64,000 nt of DNA from Roseateles sp. (GCF_019237615.1 NZ_JAFAGT010000012.1:55899-119898), one strand, 5' to 3'; shown: positions 34,147 to 43,722, counted from the first letter of the stretch. Notes: a model not told the origin generated them from the sequence alone. Numbers and translations are program-made.

Positions 34147-35418
34147 ATGGAGCCTTGTATGCAGTCAGGCACCCAACCTATGCGGATCTTCTTTCTCATG
34201 TATGACGCGCTGCCGCCGTTTAGGTCGGACGTCAAGGTCTTGTTCGGGCAGGAGCTACCCAAGCTGGGTGTGCTGTCCGATGTCGCAGGCCAAGCGGGAG
34301 GCGGCCTTGACGCGACGGGTAGTTGGGGTGGTGGCGTCATGCATGTGACGGGTCCCCTGCGAAAGGGGTTGGTCGGGGAACTGGTCAGGCCCTTTCAGGA
34401 TTTGCTGGCCATGCGCCGTCTTGAAAGCGAGCACCAGGTCATCCAGGTGCGCGACAAGATCCGGACCGGACTGTTGGCATGGATCGTTGCACGCTTGACG
34501 GGGCGGCGCTTCGTGTACTGGATGTCCTTCCCCTTCGCCGAGGGCCATGCCGTTCGTGCAAGGGACGTGGGCTTTACCAAGGGGCCCATAGTGTGGATCG
34601 CCAACTGGGCAAGAGCTCAGTTGGCGCAGCAGGTTTTCTATCGCTTTCTGATCAAGCGCGTCGACCACCTGTTTGTACAGAGTGACGAGATGTGCCGGGA
34701 GATGCGGGAGCACGGCGTACCCGCCGCGCGCATGACGGCGGTTCCCATGGGCGTGAATTCGGAATGGTTCGATCGCGACAGGGCAGCGATGGCGGGAGAC
34801 GTGCCCGAACCATTGCGTGGGCGCCGTGTTCTTGCCTATGTGGGCACATTGGCACGTTCGCGAAGACCCGAGTTTCTGGTGCAAGTGCTTGAAAGGGTTC
34901 GTGAAGTCGAGCCTGGAGCCTTCCTGCTGCTGATAGGTGATGCGCCCAACTCTGATGAGCGGGCATGGTTGCGAGAAATGATCGCAAGCAGCAGTTCGGC
35001 GAGCTCCATTCATCTCACCGGCTGGGTAGACCAAGACACGGCACAGCGCTGGCTGGCGCATGCAGAACTCGGATATTCACCCTTTCCGCGTGGGCCGCTG
35101 TTGGACTCAGCTTCACCAACCAAGGCCATTGAGTACCTTGCTCAGGGCATTCCTTGCGTGGCCAATGACAACCCCGACCAGCAACTGGTGCTTACACAAA
35201 GCGGGGGCGGGTTTTGCGTCCCGATGGAGGTCGAGGCGTTCGCGCATGCGAGCATGCGCCTGCTGAGTGATCCCCCCATGGCAACGAAGATGGGGAGTGC
35301 CGGAAAAGCCTGGGTGCAGCAGCATAGGGACTACAGCGTGTTGGCGCGTCAGGTCGCCTCGGTTTATGAGCGCCTGTGCCCCTCCGCCGGCCCGCCGCAG
35401 CAGGAGCAGATGAGATGA
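34147..35418 (+). CDS. Family 4 (GT-B) glycosyltransferase
   Basis: Glycosyltransferase of 423 aa. The C-terminal GT1-type domain has RRVLAYVGTLARSRRPEFLVQVLERV, IHLTGWVDQDTAQRWLAHAELGYSPFPRGPLLDSASPTKAIEYLAQGIPCVAND, with the E of the E-x7-E region in SPTKAIEYL. ATG 34147 has GAGGA seven bases upstream; ATG 34159 and 34180 are alternatives. Base composition is lower in GC than the flanks. Confidence 0.9.
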   Translation: MEPCMQSGTQPMRIFFLMYDALPPFRSDVKVLFGQELPKLGVLSDVAGQAGGGLDATGSWGGGVMHVTGPLRKGLVGELVRPFQDLLAMRRLESEHQVIQVRDKIRTGLLAWIVARLTGRRFVYWMSFPFAEGHAVRARDVGFTKGPIVWIANWARAQLAQQVFYRFLIKRVDHLFVQSDEMCREMREHGVPAARMTAVPMGVNSEWFDRDRAAMAGDVPEPLRGRRVLAYVGTLARSRRPEFLVQVLERVREVEPGAFLLLIGDAPNSDERAWLREMIASSSSASSIHLTGWVDQDTAQRWLAHAELGYSPFPRGPLLDSASPTKAIEYLAQGIPCVANDNPDQQLVLTQSGGGFCVPMEVEAFAHASMRLLSDPPMATKMGSAGKAWVQQHRDYSVLARQVASVYERLCPSAGPPQQEQMR

Positions 35419-36509
35419 AGGTGTTGATCGTTGGGGCCGGCAATGCGGGCTGTGCGCACGCGTCGGTTTTCTCGGCCCGTGGGCACGAGGTGGCCCTGCT
35501 GAAGACCTCGCATGTATTGCACGACGAGAACTTCGAGACCGTGCTCGCGCGCCGGGGCATGAACTGGATCGACGGGCCGGGCAAGGCCATGGCGCCGCGT
35601 TTCCAGCCATTCGCGCTCGTGACGCGCGACCTGCAGGCCGCGCTGGCCTTCGATCCGCAGATCGTCTTCGTGGCCGTTCAGTCCACGCAGCAGCCGGTGC
35701 TGGCCGCACGCATCGCACCGCAGCTGCGCGCCGGGCAACTGCTCATCACCAGCCCCGGCTATATGGGAAGCGCCTATTTCCGCAAGCATCTGCGCGACCA
35801 AGACGTGCTGGTCGCCGAGGGCGAGAGCCTGCCGTTCGACGCTCGCATCATCGAGCCGGGCTGCGTGCAGGTGCTCTGGGAGAACACGCGCAACGCGCTG
35901 GCCTTCCTGCCGCGCTCGCGTTCGGAGGAGGGCCTGAGGCTGGCCCAGCAGCTGACGCCGCGCTATGTCGCCACGCGCACCAACGTCGTGGAGTCGGCGC
36001 TGCACAACCCCAACCTCATCGTGCACACGGTGGGCACGCTGCTGTCGGCCAGCCGCATCGAGCATTCGGGCGGCGAGTTCTGGATGTACCGCGAGGGCTT
36101 CACGCCCGGCACGCTGCGCCTGCTGGACAAGCTGGACGCCGAGAAGATGGCCCTCCTGCAGGCCTGCGGCGCCAGGCCCGAGCCCTGCCTGGAGTCCTTC
36201 AAGTTCCGCAACGAGCGGGACCTGTCGATGCCTGCCATCGACGTGTTGCGCAAGTACGCGCGTGAAGGCGGGCCCAAGGGGCCGCCGGACCTGCAGACCC
36301 GCTACATCACCGAGGACGTGCCCATGGGTTTGGGGTTGATGGTGAGCCTGGGCGAACGTCTGGGCATCGCCACGCCGATGACGCGCGCGCTGATCGAGAT
36401 CGCCTCCGGCCTGCTGGACCGTGACTTCGCGGCCGAGAGCCGCACGCTGGACGACCTCGGCTTCGGAGGCCTGGACGGCGCCGGCTTCGTGGCTGCGGTG
36501 AACGCCTGA
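35415..36509 (+). CDS. NAD/NADP octopine/opine dehydrogenase family protein
   Basis: Protein of 364 aa with a Rossmann start VLIVGAGNAGCAHASVFSARGHEVALLK, a middle QSTQQPVLAARIAP region, and the helical C-domain including ESALHNPNLIVHTVGTLLSASRIE with a probable catalytic His. Family members reductively join an alpha-keto acid to an amino group (opines). It is unusual as an EPS operon gene and is coupled on both sides (ATGA upstream, and the next ATG begins in its stop codon). It might make an N-carboxyalkyl amino acid or amino sugar that decorates the polymer (inference). Confidence 0.85.
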   Translation: MKVLIVGAGNAGCAHASVFSARGHEVALLKTSHVLHDENFETVLARRGMNWIDGPGKAMAPRFQPFALVTRDLQAALAFDPQIVFVAVQSTQQPVLAARIAPQLRAGQLLITSPGYMGSAYFRKHLRDQDVLVAEGESLPFDARIIEPGCVQVLWENTRNALAFLPRSRSEEGLRLAQQLTPRYVATRTNVVESALHNPNLIVHTVGTLLSASRIEHSGGEFWMYREGFTPGTLRLLDKLDAEKMALLQACGARPEPCLESFKFRNERDLSMPAIDVLRKYAREGGPKGPPDLQTRYITEDVPMGLGLMVSLGERLGIATPMTRALIEIASGLLDRDFAAESRTLDDLGFGGLDGAGFVAAVNA

Positions 36510-37837
36510 TGGCCTGGCCGGATTCGTTCGAGAAGGCCTACCTGCGCTGGCGTCGCTTCGTTCCGGCGCGGCTGCTGTACCACCCCAGGCATTTCGAGAT
36601 CCTGGCGCTGGAGCGGCGCTTCGCGGCGCGGCCGCAGGAACGCGCGGCCTGGGTGGATGCCAAGCTTCGCGCGCTGCTGACCGGCGCGCTGCGCCACGTG
36701 CCGCACTATCGCGACATGGTCAAGCTGTCCGAAGCCGAGCTGGCGAGGGCGCCGGCCATGGAGCTGCTGCAGCGCTTCCCGGTGCTGGAGAAGGCCGAGG
36801 TGATGGCGGCGCAGAACCGCTTCCTGGACGAGCGCTTCAAGAGCCCGCTGATGCACTACGCCACCAGCGGCGGCTCCAGCGGCGAGGGCATAGGCCTGTG
36901 GCGCAACAAGCGCCTGGCCGACATCGAGCGGGCCTTCTTCACTTTTCACTGGGCGCCGGCGGGCTTCAGTTTCGACAAGGCGAGGCTGCTGCGCATCGGT
37001 GCCGATGCCCGCGCGCAGGCGCACGAGCCGCCCTGCCGCGTGGTGGGCAACCGGCTGATGCTGTCGCCGTATCACGTGAACGCTCGGCACCGCGATGCCA
37101 TCGTGGCGGCGTTGCGTGCCTTCCGGCCGCAGTGCATGCACGCCTACCCCAGCCTCGCTGCCGCGCTGGCCGAGCTGCTGCAGGGTATGCGGCCCGAGGA
37201 CTGTGGGCTGGACGCGTTGCGCGGCGTGGTGCTGGCCTCCGAGCCGGCCACCGCGGCGCAGCTGGCCACGACGCATGCGGCGTTCGGCATGCCCATCATC
37301 GTCAACTATGGCCTCACGGAACGCACCAACATCGCGTTCGCGCGCTACGAGCCGGGTCGGCCGCTGCGCTACAGCTTCGACGCCTTGTACGGCGTCAGCG
37401 AGAACCGCGACTGGCAGGGCCAGCCCGAGATCGTCGGTACGTCGCTGTGGAACGACGTGATGCCGCTGATCCGCTACGCCACGCGCGACTTCGGCCGCAT
37501 CGACGCGCATGGCGTCTGCGAGCGCCTGGAGGGGCGGGCCCAGGAGTTCCTGGTGGACCGCAACGGCGCCAAGCTGCCGGGCCTGTCCATCGTCATCGAC
37601 GAGGTGACCTGGGATTTCGTGCGCCTGTACCAGGTGCAGCAGGAGCGGCCGGGCGCCATCCGCATCGCCGTGGTACCGCGCCAGGCGCCGCTCAGCGACG
37701 CGCAGCGCGCCTTCGTGCTGGATGCGCAGATCAAGCGCTGGGGCAGCTTCTTCGCCGTGGAACTCGTGGAGGTGGACGACATTCCGCCGGCCGCGAACGG
37801 CAAGCGCAAGCTGGTCGTGAGCCAGGTGCAGGCATGA
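36509..37837 (+). CDS. CapK/phenylacetate-CoA ligase-like adenylate-forming enzyme 1
   Basis: Protein of 442 aa of the PaaK/CapK branch of ANL enzymes. YATSGGSSGEGIGLW is the phosphate-binding loop, LRGVVLASEPATAAQL and IVNYGLTERTNIAFA the central motifs, and TRDFGRID with PAANGKRKLV at the C-terminus supplies the late Asp and Lys. CapK-like enzymes in polysaccharide loci are presumed to activate a carboxylic acid for amide or ester decoration. Adjacent to the opine-dehydrogenase gene, whose product has free carboxylates. Confidence 0.85.
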   Translation: MAWPDSFEKAYLRWRRFVPARLLYHPRHFEILALERRFAARPQERAAWVDAKLRALLTGALRHVPHYRDMVKLSEAELARAPAMELLQRFPVLEKAEVMAAQNRFLDERFKSPLMHYATSGGSSGEGIGLWRNKRLADIERAFFTFHWAPAGFSFDKARLLRIGADARAQAHEPPCRVVGNRLMLSPYHVNARHRDAIVAALRAFRPQCMHAYPSLAAALAELLQGMRPEDCGLDALRGVVLASEPATAAQLATTHAAFGMPIIVNYGLTERTNIAFARYEPGRPLRYSFDALYGVSENRDWQGQPEIVGTSLWNDVMPLIRYATRDFGRIDAHGVCERLEGRAQEFLVDRNGAKLPGLSIVIDEVTWDFVRLYQVQQERPGAIRIAVVPRQAPLSDAQRAFVLDAQIKRWGSFFAVELVEVDDIPPAANGKRKLVVSQVQA

Positions 37838-38895
37838 GCAGCCGGCGTCCATGGATGGTCGGTACCGACCCGGCCGGCCAGGGCGGCATCGCGGCCGTCA
37901 TCAGCGTCTATCTGCAGCAGGGCTGGATGGCGCGCCACGGCGTGCGCTATCTGGTGAGCCACCGGGCCGGCTCGGCCCTGGCGCGTGCCCTGCTGTTCCC
38001 CTGGGCATTGCTGCAACTGCTGGCCGCCTTGCTCGCGGGTCGCGTGAGCGTGCTGCACGCCCAGGTGGCAAGTTATGGCAGCTTCGCGCGCAAGTCGCTG
38101 CTGCTCGCGCTGGCACGGGGCTTTGGCGTGCCCACCGTCTTCCACCTGCACGGTGCCGAGTTCCAGAAGTTCTATGCCGGCTCGCCGGCCTGGCGCCAGC
38201 GCTGGATCCGTCACTCGCTGCGCCGCAGTACCCGTGTGCTGGCCTTGTCCGAGGCCTGGCGCGACTTCCTGCTCACCATCGTGCCCGAGGCCCGGGTGTC
38301 GGTGCTGGCCAACCCGGTGGCCTTCCCGCCGCCGCAGCCTGAGGCGCGGTCGGTGCCGGGCCGCGTGCTGTTCCTGGGGCGCGCGGACCAGCGCAAGGGC
38401 ATCTTCGACCTGCTCGCTGCGTTGGGCCAGGCGCGGGCGCAACTGCCGCATCTGCACCTGCATGTGGGTGGCGATGGCGACCTGGATGCGGTGCGCGCAG
38501 CCGTCGCTCGCGAGGGCCTGGACGACGCGGTCACGCTGCTGGGCTGGGTGCGCGGTACGGCCAAGGAGCGCGAGCTGGCCGAGGCCGAGATCTTTGTGCT
38601 GCCGTCCTATGACGAGGGCCTGCCGATGGCCATGCTGGAGGCCATGGCCCGAGGCAAGGCGGTGCTGACCACGCCGGTGGGCGGTATCCCGCAGGCCGTG
38701 CGTGACGGGGTGGACGGCGTGCTGGTGCCGCCGGGCCAGCCGCAGCAACTGGCCGCGGCACTGCTCCGGCTGGGCCGCGATGCCCGGTTGCGCGCTGCGC
38801 TGGGCGCGGGCGCCGTCGCGCGCGTGCGCACCTGCTACGCGACCGACACGGTGCTGGCCGAGCTGGACCACGTCTACCAGGGGCTGGGCGCGTGA
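37834..38895 (+). CDS. Family 4 (GT-B) glycosyltransferase
   Basis: Glycosyltransferase of 353 aa. VGTDPAGQGGIAAVISVYLQQG is a typical GT4 N-terminus, then VFHLHGAEFQKFY, RVLFLGRADQRKGIFDLLAAL and the E-x7-E region FVLPSYDEGLPMAMLEAMARGKAVLTTPVGG, which is well conserved. Overlaps both neighbours (ATGA and GTGA), so it belongs to the operon. Confidence 0.93.
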   Translation: MSSRRPWMVGTDPAGQGGIAAVISVYLQQGWMARHGVRYLVSHRAGSALARALLFPWALLQLLAALLAGRVSVLHAQVASYGSFARKSLLLALARGFGVPTVFHLHGAEFQKFYAGSPAWRQRWIRHSLRRSTRVLALSEAWRDFLLTIVPEARVSVLANPVAFPPPQPEARSVPGRVLFLGRADQRKGIFDLLAALGQARAQLPHLHLHVGGDGDLDAVRAAVAREGLDDAVTLLGWVRGTAKERELAEAEIFVLPSYDEGLPMAMLEAMARGKAVLTTPVGGIPQAVRDGVDGVLVPPGQPQQLAAALLRLGRDARLRAALGAGAVARVRTCYATDTVLAELDHVYQGLGA

Positions 38896-40841
38896 GCAGC
38901 AGCCAGGAAGCACAGGGCCGCTGGCGCTGGCTGTGGAACCGCCTGCGCTGCATGACGCCGGTGGAGGTGGTGCATCGGGCCGCGCGCGCCGCGACGGCGG
39001 CACGACGCCAGCGCCTGATGGCCGAGCCGGTGCCTGCGCCCGCCCTGGTGGAGGCGCCGCGCTGGGTGCAGGTGCCGCCGGCGTCCGAGCAACTGGTGGC
39101 CGGGACGACCCCGTATCTGGACGAGGCGGGCGCGCTGCATGCCGGCCGGGTGCGGCTGTTCGAGCGCGAGCGCTTCGACGTGGGCGTGGAGCCCGACTGG
39201 CTGCGCTGCCCGCTCACCGGCGTGACGGCGCCGCTGAGGCCGGCGCGGCGCATCGCCATCACCGACCGTGCCCAGGTGGGGGACATCAAGTACCTGTGGG
39301 AGCTGAATCGCCACCTGCAATGGGTGACGCTGGGGCAGGCCTGGGCGCTGGACGGCGACGCTGCGCACCTGGACCTGCTGCGCCGCCAACTGGCCGGCTG
39401 GCTGAAGCAGAACCCGCCGGGGCAGGGCCCCAACTACACGAGCAGCCTGGAGGCAGCCATCCGCCTGGTCAACTGGTCGGTCACCTGGCAGCTGCTGGGC
39501 GGCGCGAACGGCGCGATCTGGCAGGGTCATGAAGCTCTGCGTGGCGCCTGGCTGGAGGCGGTATACCGCCACGCCCGGCAGGTCGCGCGGGCCTACTCCC
39601 GGCATTCGTCGGCCAACAACCACCTGATTGGCGAGCTGTGCGGCGTCTACGTGGCCAGCCGCACCTGGCCCGCCTGGCCGCAGTTGGTGCGGTTGGGCGA
39701 CGCCGCCAGGCTGGAACTGATCGCGCAGGTCGACCGCCAGGTGCATGCCGATGGCGTGCCTGCCGAGCAGGCCTTCGAGTACGCCGGCTTCATCTTCGAC
39801 TTCCTGTGGCTGGCCGAGCGCTGTGCAGCGGCGAACGCCGAGCCCATGCCCGAGGCCTACCGGGCGCGCCTGCGCGCGATGGCCGACTTCGCGCACGCCT
39901 TGGGCGGTGCCAGCGGCGGCATGCCCGCCGTGGGCGACGCCGACGGCGCCGAGGCCCTGCGGCTGGACCCGCGGCCGGGCCGCGAGCCACTGGCCGCCCT
40001 GCTGGAGAAGGAGGCGGCGCTCGGTGATCGCGCCGTGCCGCCCTGGCTGCGGCCGCGCGACGACATCGCCTGGCTGGGACTGGCCCGCCCGCCGGTGGCG
40101 CTGCGGGCGGCTGCCACGCTGGACTTTGACGCCGGTGGCTACGTGCTCTTCGAGGGCGGCCACCTGCAAGGCGGCATGGACGTGGGCCCGCTGGGCTACC
40201 TGGGCATTGCGGCGCATGGCCATGCCGATGCGTTGCAGGTCTGGCTCAGCGTGCAGGGCGAGCCGCTGCTTATCGACCCCGGCACCTATGCCTACTGGGC
40301 CGAAAAGGCCTGGCGCGACTATTTTCGGGGCACCTCGGCGCACAACACGCTGGAGCTGCTGGGCCGCGACCAGAGCGACAGCGGCGGGCGCTTCATGTGG
40401 ACGCGGCATGCCCGGGCACGGCTGCTGCGGCGCGAGCGTTCCGGCCCGGGCCGCCTGCGCGTGGTGGCCGAGCATGACGGCTATGGCACGGCGCTGCTGC
40501 ACAGGCGCGAGCTGGCGGTGGACTGCGAAGCCGGCCGCCTGGAGCTGCGGGACACGACGCCGCGGCCGGTGGCGGCGGCCCTGCATTGGCACCTGGCACC
40601 CGGCTGGCAGTGCGAGCTGCTGGGTGACACCTTGTTGGCCCGCCGGGGGCGCTGGCAGGCGCGGCTGCGCGTGCAGGCCGACGCCCCGGGCGAGCTGGCG
40701 CTGCTGCAGGGGCAGACCGATCCGCCGCTGGGCTGGGCCTCAGGCGCCTATGGCGACAAGCAGCCCAGCCCCGTGCTGCGCTGGCGTGGCACCGCGGCCC
40801 GCTGGAACACCTTCATCGACATCGAATCCCTTTCCGAATGA
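38892..40841 (+). CDS. Heparinase II/III family protein (EPS operon)
   Basis: Protein of 649 aa starting at GTG. It has an alpha/alpha-toroid N-domain (LKYLWELNRHLQWVTLGQAWAL-like, ending with SSANNHLIGELCGVYVA) and the heparinase II/III C-domain with LGIAAHGHADALQVWLSVQGEPLLIDPGTYAYW and FRGTSAHNTLELLG. The latter contain the His residues usual in these lyases. No signal peptide is visible, so its compartment is uncertain. Such genes occur in many EPS loci; lyase or epimerase action on uronic acid polymer is an inference. Confidence 0.88.
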   Translation: MSSSQEAQGRWRWLWNRLRCMTPVEVVHRAARAATAARRQRLMAEPVPAPALVEAPRWVQVPPASEQLVAGTTPYLDEAGALHAGRVRLFERERFDVGVEPDWLRCPLTGVTAPLRPARRIAITDRAQVGDIKYLWELNRHLQWVTLGQAWALDGDAAHLDLLRRQLAGWLKQNPPGQGPNYTSSLEAAIRLVNWSVTWQLLGGANGAIWQGHEALRGAWLEAVYRHARQVARAYSRHSSANNHLIGELCGVYVASRTWPAWPQLVRLGDAARLELIAQVDRQVHADGVPAEQAFEYAGFIFDFLWLAERCAAANAEPMPEAYRARLRAMADFAHALGGASGGMPAVGDADGAEALRLDPRPGREPLAALLEKEAALGDRAVPPWLRPRDDIAWLGLARPPVALRAAATLDFDAGGYVLFEGGHLQGGMDVGPLGYLGIAAHGHADALQVWLSVQGEPLLIDPGTYAYWAEKAWRDYFRGTSAHNTLELLGRDQSDSGGRFMWTRHARARLLRRERSGPGRLRVVAEHDGYGTALLHRRELAVDCEAGRLELRDTTPRPVAAALHWHLAPGWQCELLGDTLLARRGRWQARLRVQADAPGELALLQGQTDPPLGWASGAYGDKQPSPVLRWRGTAARWNTFIDIESLSE

Positions 40842-41590
40842 CCGCCAACCGCATCCAGATCATGGGCTGCAACGTCGACAACCTCAGCATGGAGGAGACG
40901 CTGCAAGTCATCGATGGCTTCATCCGCAGCGGCCGGCCGCACCAGCATGTGGTCGTCAATGTCGACAAGATCGTCAAGGCGCAGCACGACGAGGAGCTGC
41001 GCCGCATCATCAACGACTGCGCGCTCATCAACGCCGACGGCATGCCGGTGGTGTGGGCTTCGCGCTGGCTGGGCAAGCCGCTGAAGGAGCGCGTGGCCGG
41101 CGTGGACCTGTTCGAGGCCCTGATGCGGCGCTCGGCGCAAACCGGCTGGCGGGTCTATCTGCTGGGCGCGCGTGACGAGGTGGTGCAGGGCGTCAAAGAC
41201 CTCTATGAGCGCAAGTACCCGGGCCTGACGGTGGCTGGCGCGCGGGACGGCTACTGGCAGGCCGGCGAGGACGAGGCCGTGGCGCGGCAGATCGCCGATG
41301 CGCGGCCCGACATCCTGTTCGTCGCCATCAGCTCGCCCAAGAAGGAGCAGTTCCTGGGCCGCTATCAGGCCATGATGAAGGTGCCCTTCGCCATGGGCGT
41401 GGGGGGCACCTTCGACGTGGCGGTCGGCAGGGTGAGGCGCGCGCCCGTCTGGATGCAGCGCAGCGGGCTGGAGTGGTTCTATCGCTTCCTGCAGGAGCCC
41501 CGGCGCATGTTCCGGCGCTATTTCATCGAGGACATGGCGTTTGCCGGATTGCTCTGGCGCGAGTGGCGCGCGACAGCGAAGCGAAAATAA
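40838..41590 (+). CDS. wecG: WecG/TagA/CpsF family glycosyltransferase
   Basis: GT26 glycosyltransferase of 250 aa. VVVNVDKIVKAQHDEELRRIINDCALINADGMPVVWASRWLGKPLKERVAGVDLF and ISSPKKEQFLGRY are family signatures. Members transfer ManNAc, ManNAcA or glucose to a lipid-linked sugar. A wecB homologue lies 5 kb downstream, so UDP-ManNAc is a plausible donor (no wecC is seen). Start overlaps the heparinase stop. Confidence 0.9.
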   Translation: MTANRIQIMGCNVDNLSMEETLQVIDGFIRSGRPHQHVVVNVDKIVKAQHDEELRRIINDCALINADGMPVVWASRWLGKPLKERVAGVDLFEALMRRSAQTGWRVYLLGARDEVVQGVKDLYERKYPGLTVAGARDGYWQAGEDEAVARQIADARPDILFVAISSPKKEQFLGRYQAMMKVPFAMGVGGTFDVAVGRVRRAPVWMQRSGLEWFYRFLQEPRRMFRRYFIEDMAFAGLLWREWRATAKRK

Positions 41591-41640
41591 ATTGAAATGT
41601 GAATAAATGAAAATGGCGGCAGGGAAGAAGGGGAGGACCC

Positions 41641-43026
41641 TTGTACACCAGTCGTATTTACAGGGTTAGCCCGCCGTGGGCGCAGTCCTGGCTGCTGAGC
41701 GGGCGTGCCTGGTTGAGGGGCATGCTGCGCGAAGGCCGGGGCATGCAGGACGAGCTGCTGGATCTGTCGCGCACCGAGCGCATGGATGACCGGCAACTGG
41801 AGGCTTTGCAGGTGCTGCGCCTGCAGGAGCGCCTGGTGCAGGCCGGCAGCGAGGTGCCCTACTACCGGGCGCTGTTCGCCCGCCTGGGTTTCGATCCGCG
41901 CGATTTCACGTCGCTGGATCAACTGGCCTCCCTGCCCATCCTGGAGAAGGCCCAGGTGCAGGCCGCGGGCGAGGCGTTGTGCTCCGACGCCCGGATCGGC
42001 CCGCGCTTTCGCAGCACCAGCAGCGGCACCACGGGCAGCCACCTGGAAGGCTGGCGCGACCTGCGCTCTATCGTGCGCGAGAACGCCTTCGTCTGGCGTC
42101 AACTGCAATGGGCGGGCGTGCGGCCCGGCGATCGGCGCGCCTGGTTGCGCGGCGACAAGATCGTGCCGGCCGACCAGCAGCAAGGCGCGTTCTGGCGCCT
42201 GAACCGCGCCGACCGCCTGCTGATGCTGTCGAGCTACCACCTGACGCCGGCGCGCGTGAACGAGTACGTCGAGGCGCTGGAGCGCTTCGACCCGGTCGCC
42301 ATCCAGGCCTATCCGTCGGCCTTGGTGTTCATCGCGGCCGTGCTGGATGCGCGAGGCCGCCGCTATGGGCATGCCTGCGGCAGTCCGCGCCGGCTGAGGG
42401 CCATCGTGACCTCCTCGGAAACCTTGCTGCCGGCCCAGCGCCAGTTGCTGGAGCGGGTGTTCGGCTGCCGCGTGTTCGACTGGTATGGCGCCTTCGAACG
42501 CGTGGCGGCCATAGGCACCTGCGAGGAGGGCAACTACCACCTGCTCAGCGACTACGGCTATGCGGAGTGGCAGGAGGCCGAGGACGGGCAGGACCTGATC
42601 GGCACCGGCTTCGACAATCGGGCCATGCCGTTGCTGCGCTACCGCGTCAACGACCGGGTGCTGATGGAGGCCGACGGCTGTGGGGCCTGTCCCTGCGGGC
42701 GCGCCTTCCCGCGTGTGCGGGCGGTACTGGGGCGTGGCCAGGATGTGCTGTACGGCGTCGACGGCCATCGCGTCTTCATGCCCGCCAACGTGTTCGACAA
42801 CCTGCCAGGCCTGGTGGCCGGCCAGTGGCGCCAGAGCAGGCCCGGTCATGCCGAGTTGCTGCTGCAGTTCCAGCAGGGGCGGGGCATTCCCGACGGCGAC
42901 GTCGAGGCTGTGGCCCGCCGCTACACGGGGGCCGCCATCGACATCGAGATCCGCTGCGTCGACCGCATCGAGCGCACCGCGGCCGGCAAGCTGCCCGCGG
43001 TCGTGCACGAGTTCGCTGCCGCATGA
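41641..43026 (+). CDS. CapK/phenylacetate-CoA ligase-like adenylate-forming enzyme 2
   Basis: Protein of 461 aa. STSSGTTGSHLEGW is the phosphate-binding loop, IVTSSETLLPAQRQLLERVFGCRVFDWYGAFERVAAIGTCEEGNYH is the family core and CGACPCGRAFPRV is a CxxCxC cysteine motif. It is clearly diverged from enzyme 1. The start is TTG 41641, supported by a strong GGGGAGGA immediately upstream. The Lys near the C-terminus is in TAAGKLPAVV. It should activate a carboxylate; the substrate is unknown. Confidence 0.83.
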   Translation: MYTSRIYRVSPPWAQSWLLSGRAWLRGMLREGRGMQDELLDLSRTERMDDRQLEALQVLRLQERLVQAGSEVPYYRALFARLGFDPRDFTSLDQLASLPILEKAQVQAAGEALCSDARIGPRFRSTSSGTTGSHLEGWRDLRSIVRENAFVWRQLQWAGVRPGDRRAWLRGDKIVPADQQQGAFWRLNRADRLLMLSSYHLTPARVNEYVEALERFDPVAIQAYPSALVFIAAVLDARGRRYGHACGSPRRLRAIVTSSETLLPAQRQLLERVFGCRVFDWYGAFERVAAIGTCEEGNYHLLSDYGYAEWQEAEDGQDLIGTGFDNRAMPLLRYRVNDRVLMEADGCGACPCGRAFPRVRAVLGRGQDVLYGVDGHRVFMPANVFDNLPGLVAGQWRQSRPGHAELLLQFQQGRGIPDGDVEAVARRYTGAAIDIEIRCVDRIERTAAGKLPAVVHEFAAA

Positions 43027-43700
43027 CGGCGCTGTGGCGTCGCATGTGGGTGAGCGCCACCCGCCTCGGGCCGCGTCGCAGCGTGCAGACGCTGGCGAGC
43101 ATGGTCGAGGATGCGCTGTTCGACCTCAGGCTGGGGACCGACACGACGGCGGCGGTGCCGCAAAGCCGGCTGCAGGTGCTGAGCCCCGACAAGCAGGGTG
43201 ACGCCAAGCCCTATGTGATGACGCGTGCCCGCGCGCTTCGTCATGCCTTCAAGCGCTGTCCCGCGCCGCGTGACCTGCGTTTCAACGACATCGGCTGCGG
43301 CAAGGGCAAGGTGGTGATCACGGCCGCGCTCGAGGGCTTCCGCAACGTGCGCGGGCTGGACTTTGCGCCGGAACTGGTGGAGGCGGCGGAGCGCAACCTG
43401 GCCCTGGTGCGCGAGCGGTTGCCGGCCGGCAGCCGGGTGAGCGTGGAGTGCGCCGATGTGACGCAGGCCGAGTTCGGCCCCAGCGACGGCGTGTTCTTCC
43501 TCTACAACCCGTTCGCGGCCGACGTGATGCGCGGCTTCAGCGAGCACCTGGCGCGGTCGTTGCAACAGCACCCGCGCAAGATCTGGGTGATCTACGCCGA
43601 TCCGGCCTTCCTGTCCACGATGCTGGCGCACCTGCCGGTGCGCGAGACGGCGCGCAGCGCCTACGGCGGTTTCACCTTCGTGCAGCTCGAGACGAGCTGA
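43023..43700 (+). CDS. SAM-dependent class I methyltransferase
   Basis: Methyltransferase of 225 aa. Motif I reads LRFNDIGCGKGKVVITAA, then VRGLDFAPELVEAAERNL (acidic loop for ribose) and GVFFLYNPFAADVMRGF. It is the last gene of the plus-strand EPS operon, overlapping the CapK-like gene by 4 bases. O- or N-methylation of the repeat unit or its decoration is likely (inference). Confidence 0.88.
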   Translation: MTALWRRMWVSATRLGPRRSVQTLASMVEDALFDLRLGTDTTAAVPQSRLQVLSPDKQGDAKPYVMTRARALRHAFKRCPAPRDLRFNDIGCGKGKVVITAALEGFRNVRGLDFAPELVEAAERNLALVRERLPAGSRVSVECADVTQAEFGPSDGVFFLYNPFAADVMRGFSEHLARSLQQHPRKIWVIYADPAFLSTMLAHLPVRETARSAYGGFTFVQLETS

Positions 43701-43722
43701 CGAAGACCAGGCCTGCAGCCGC

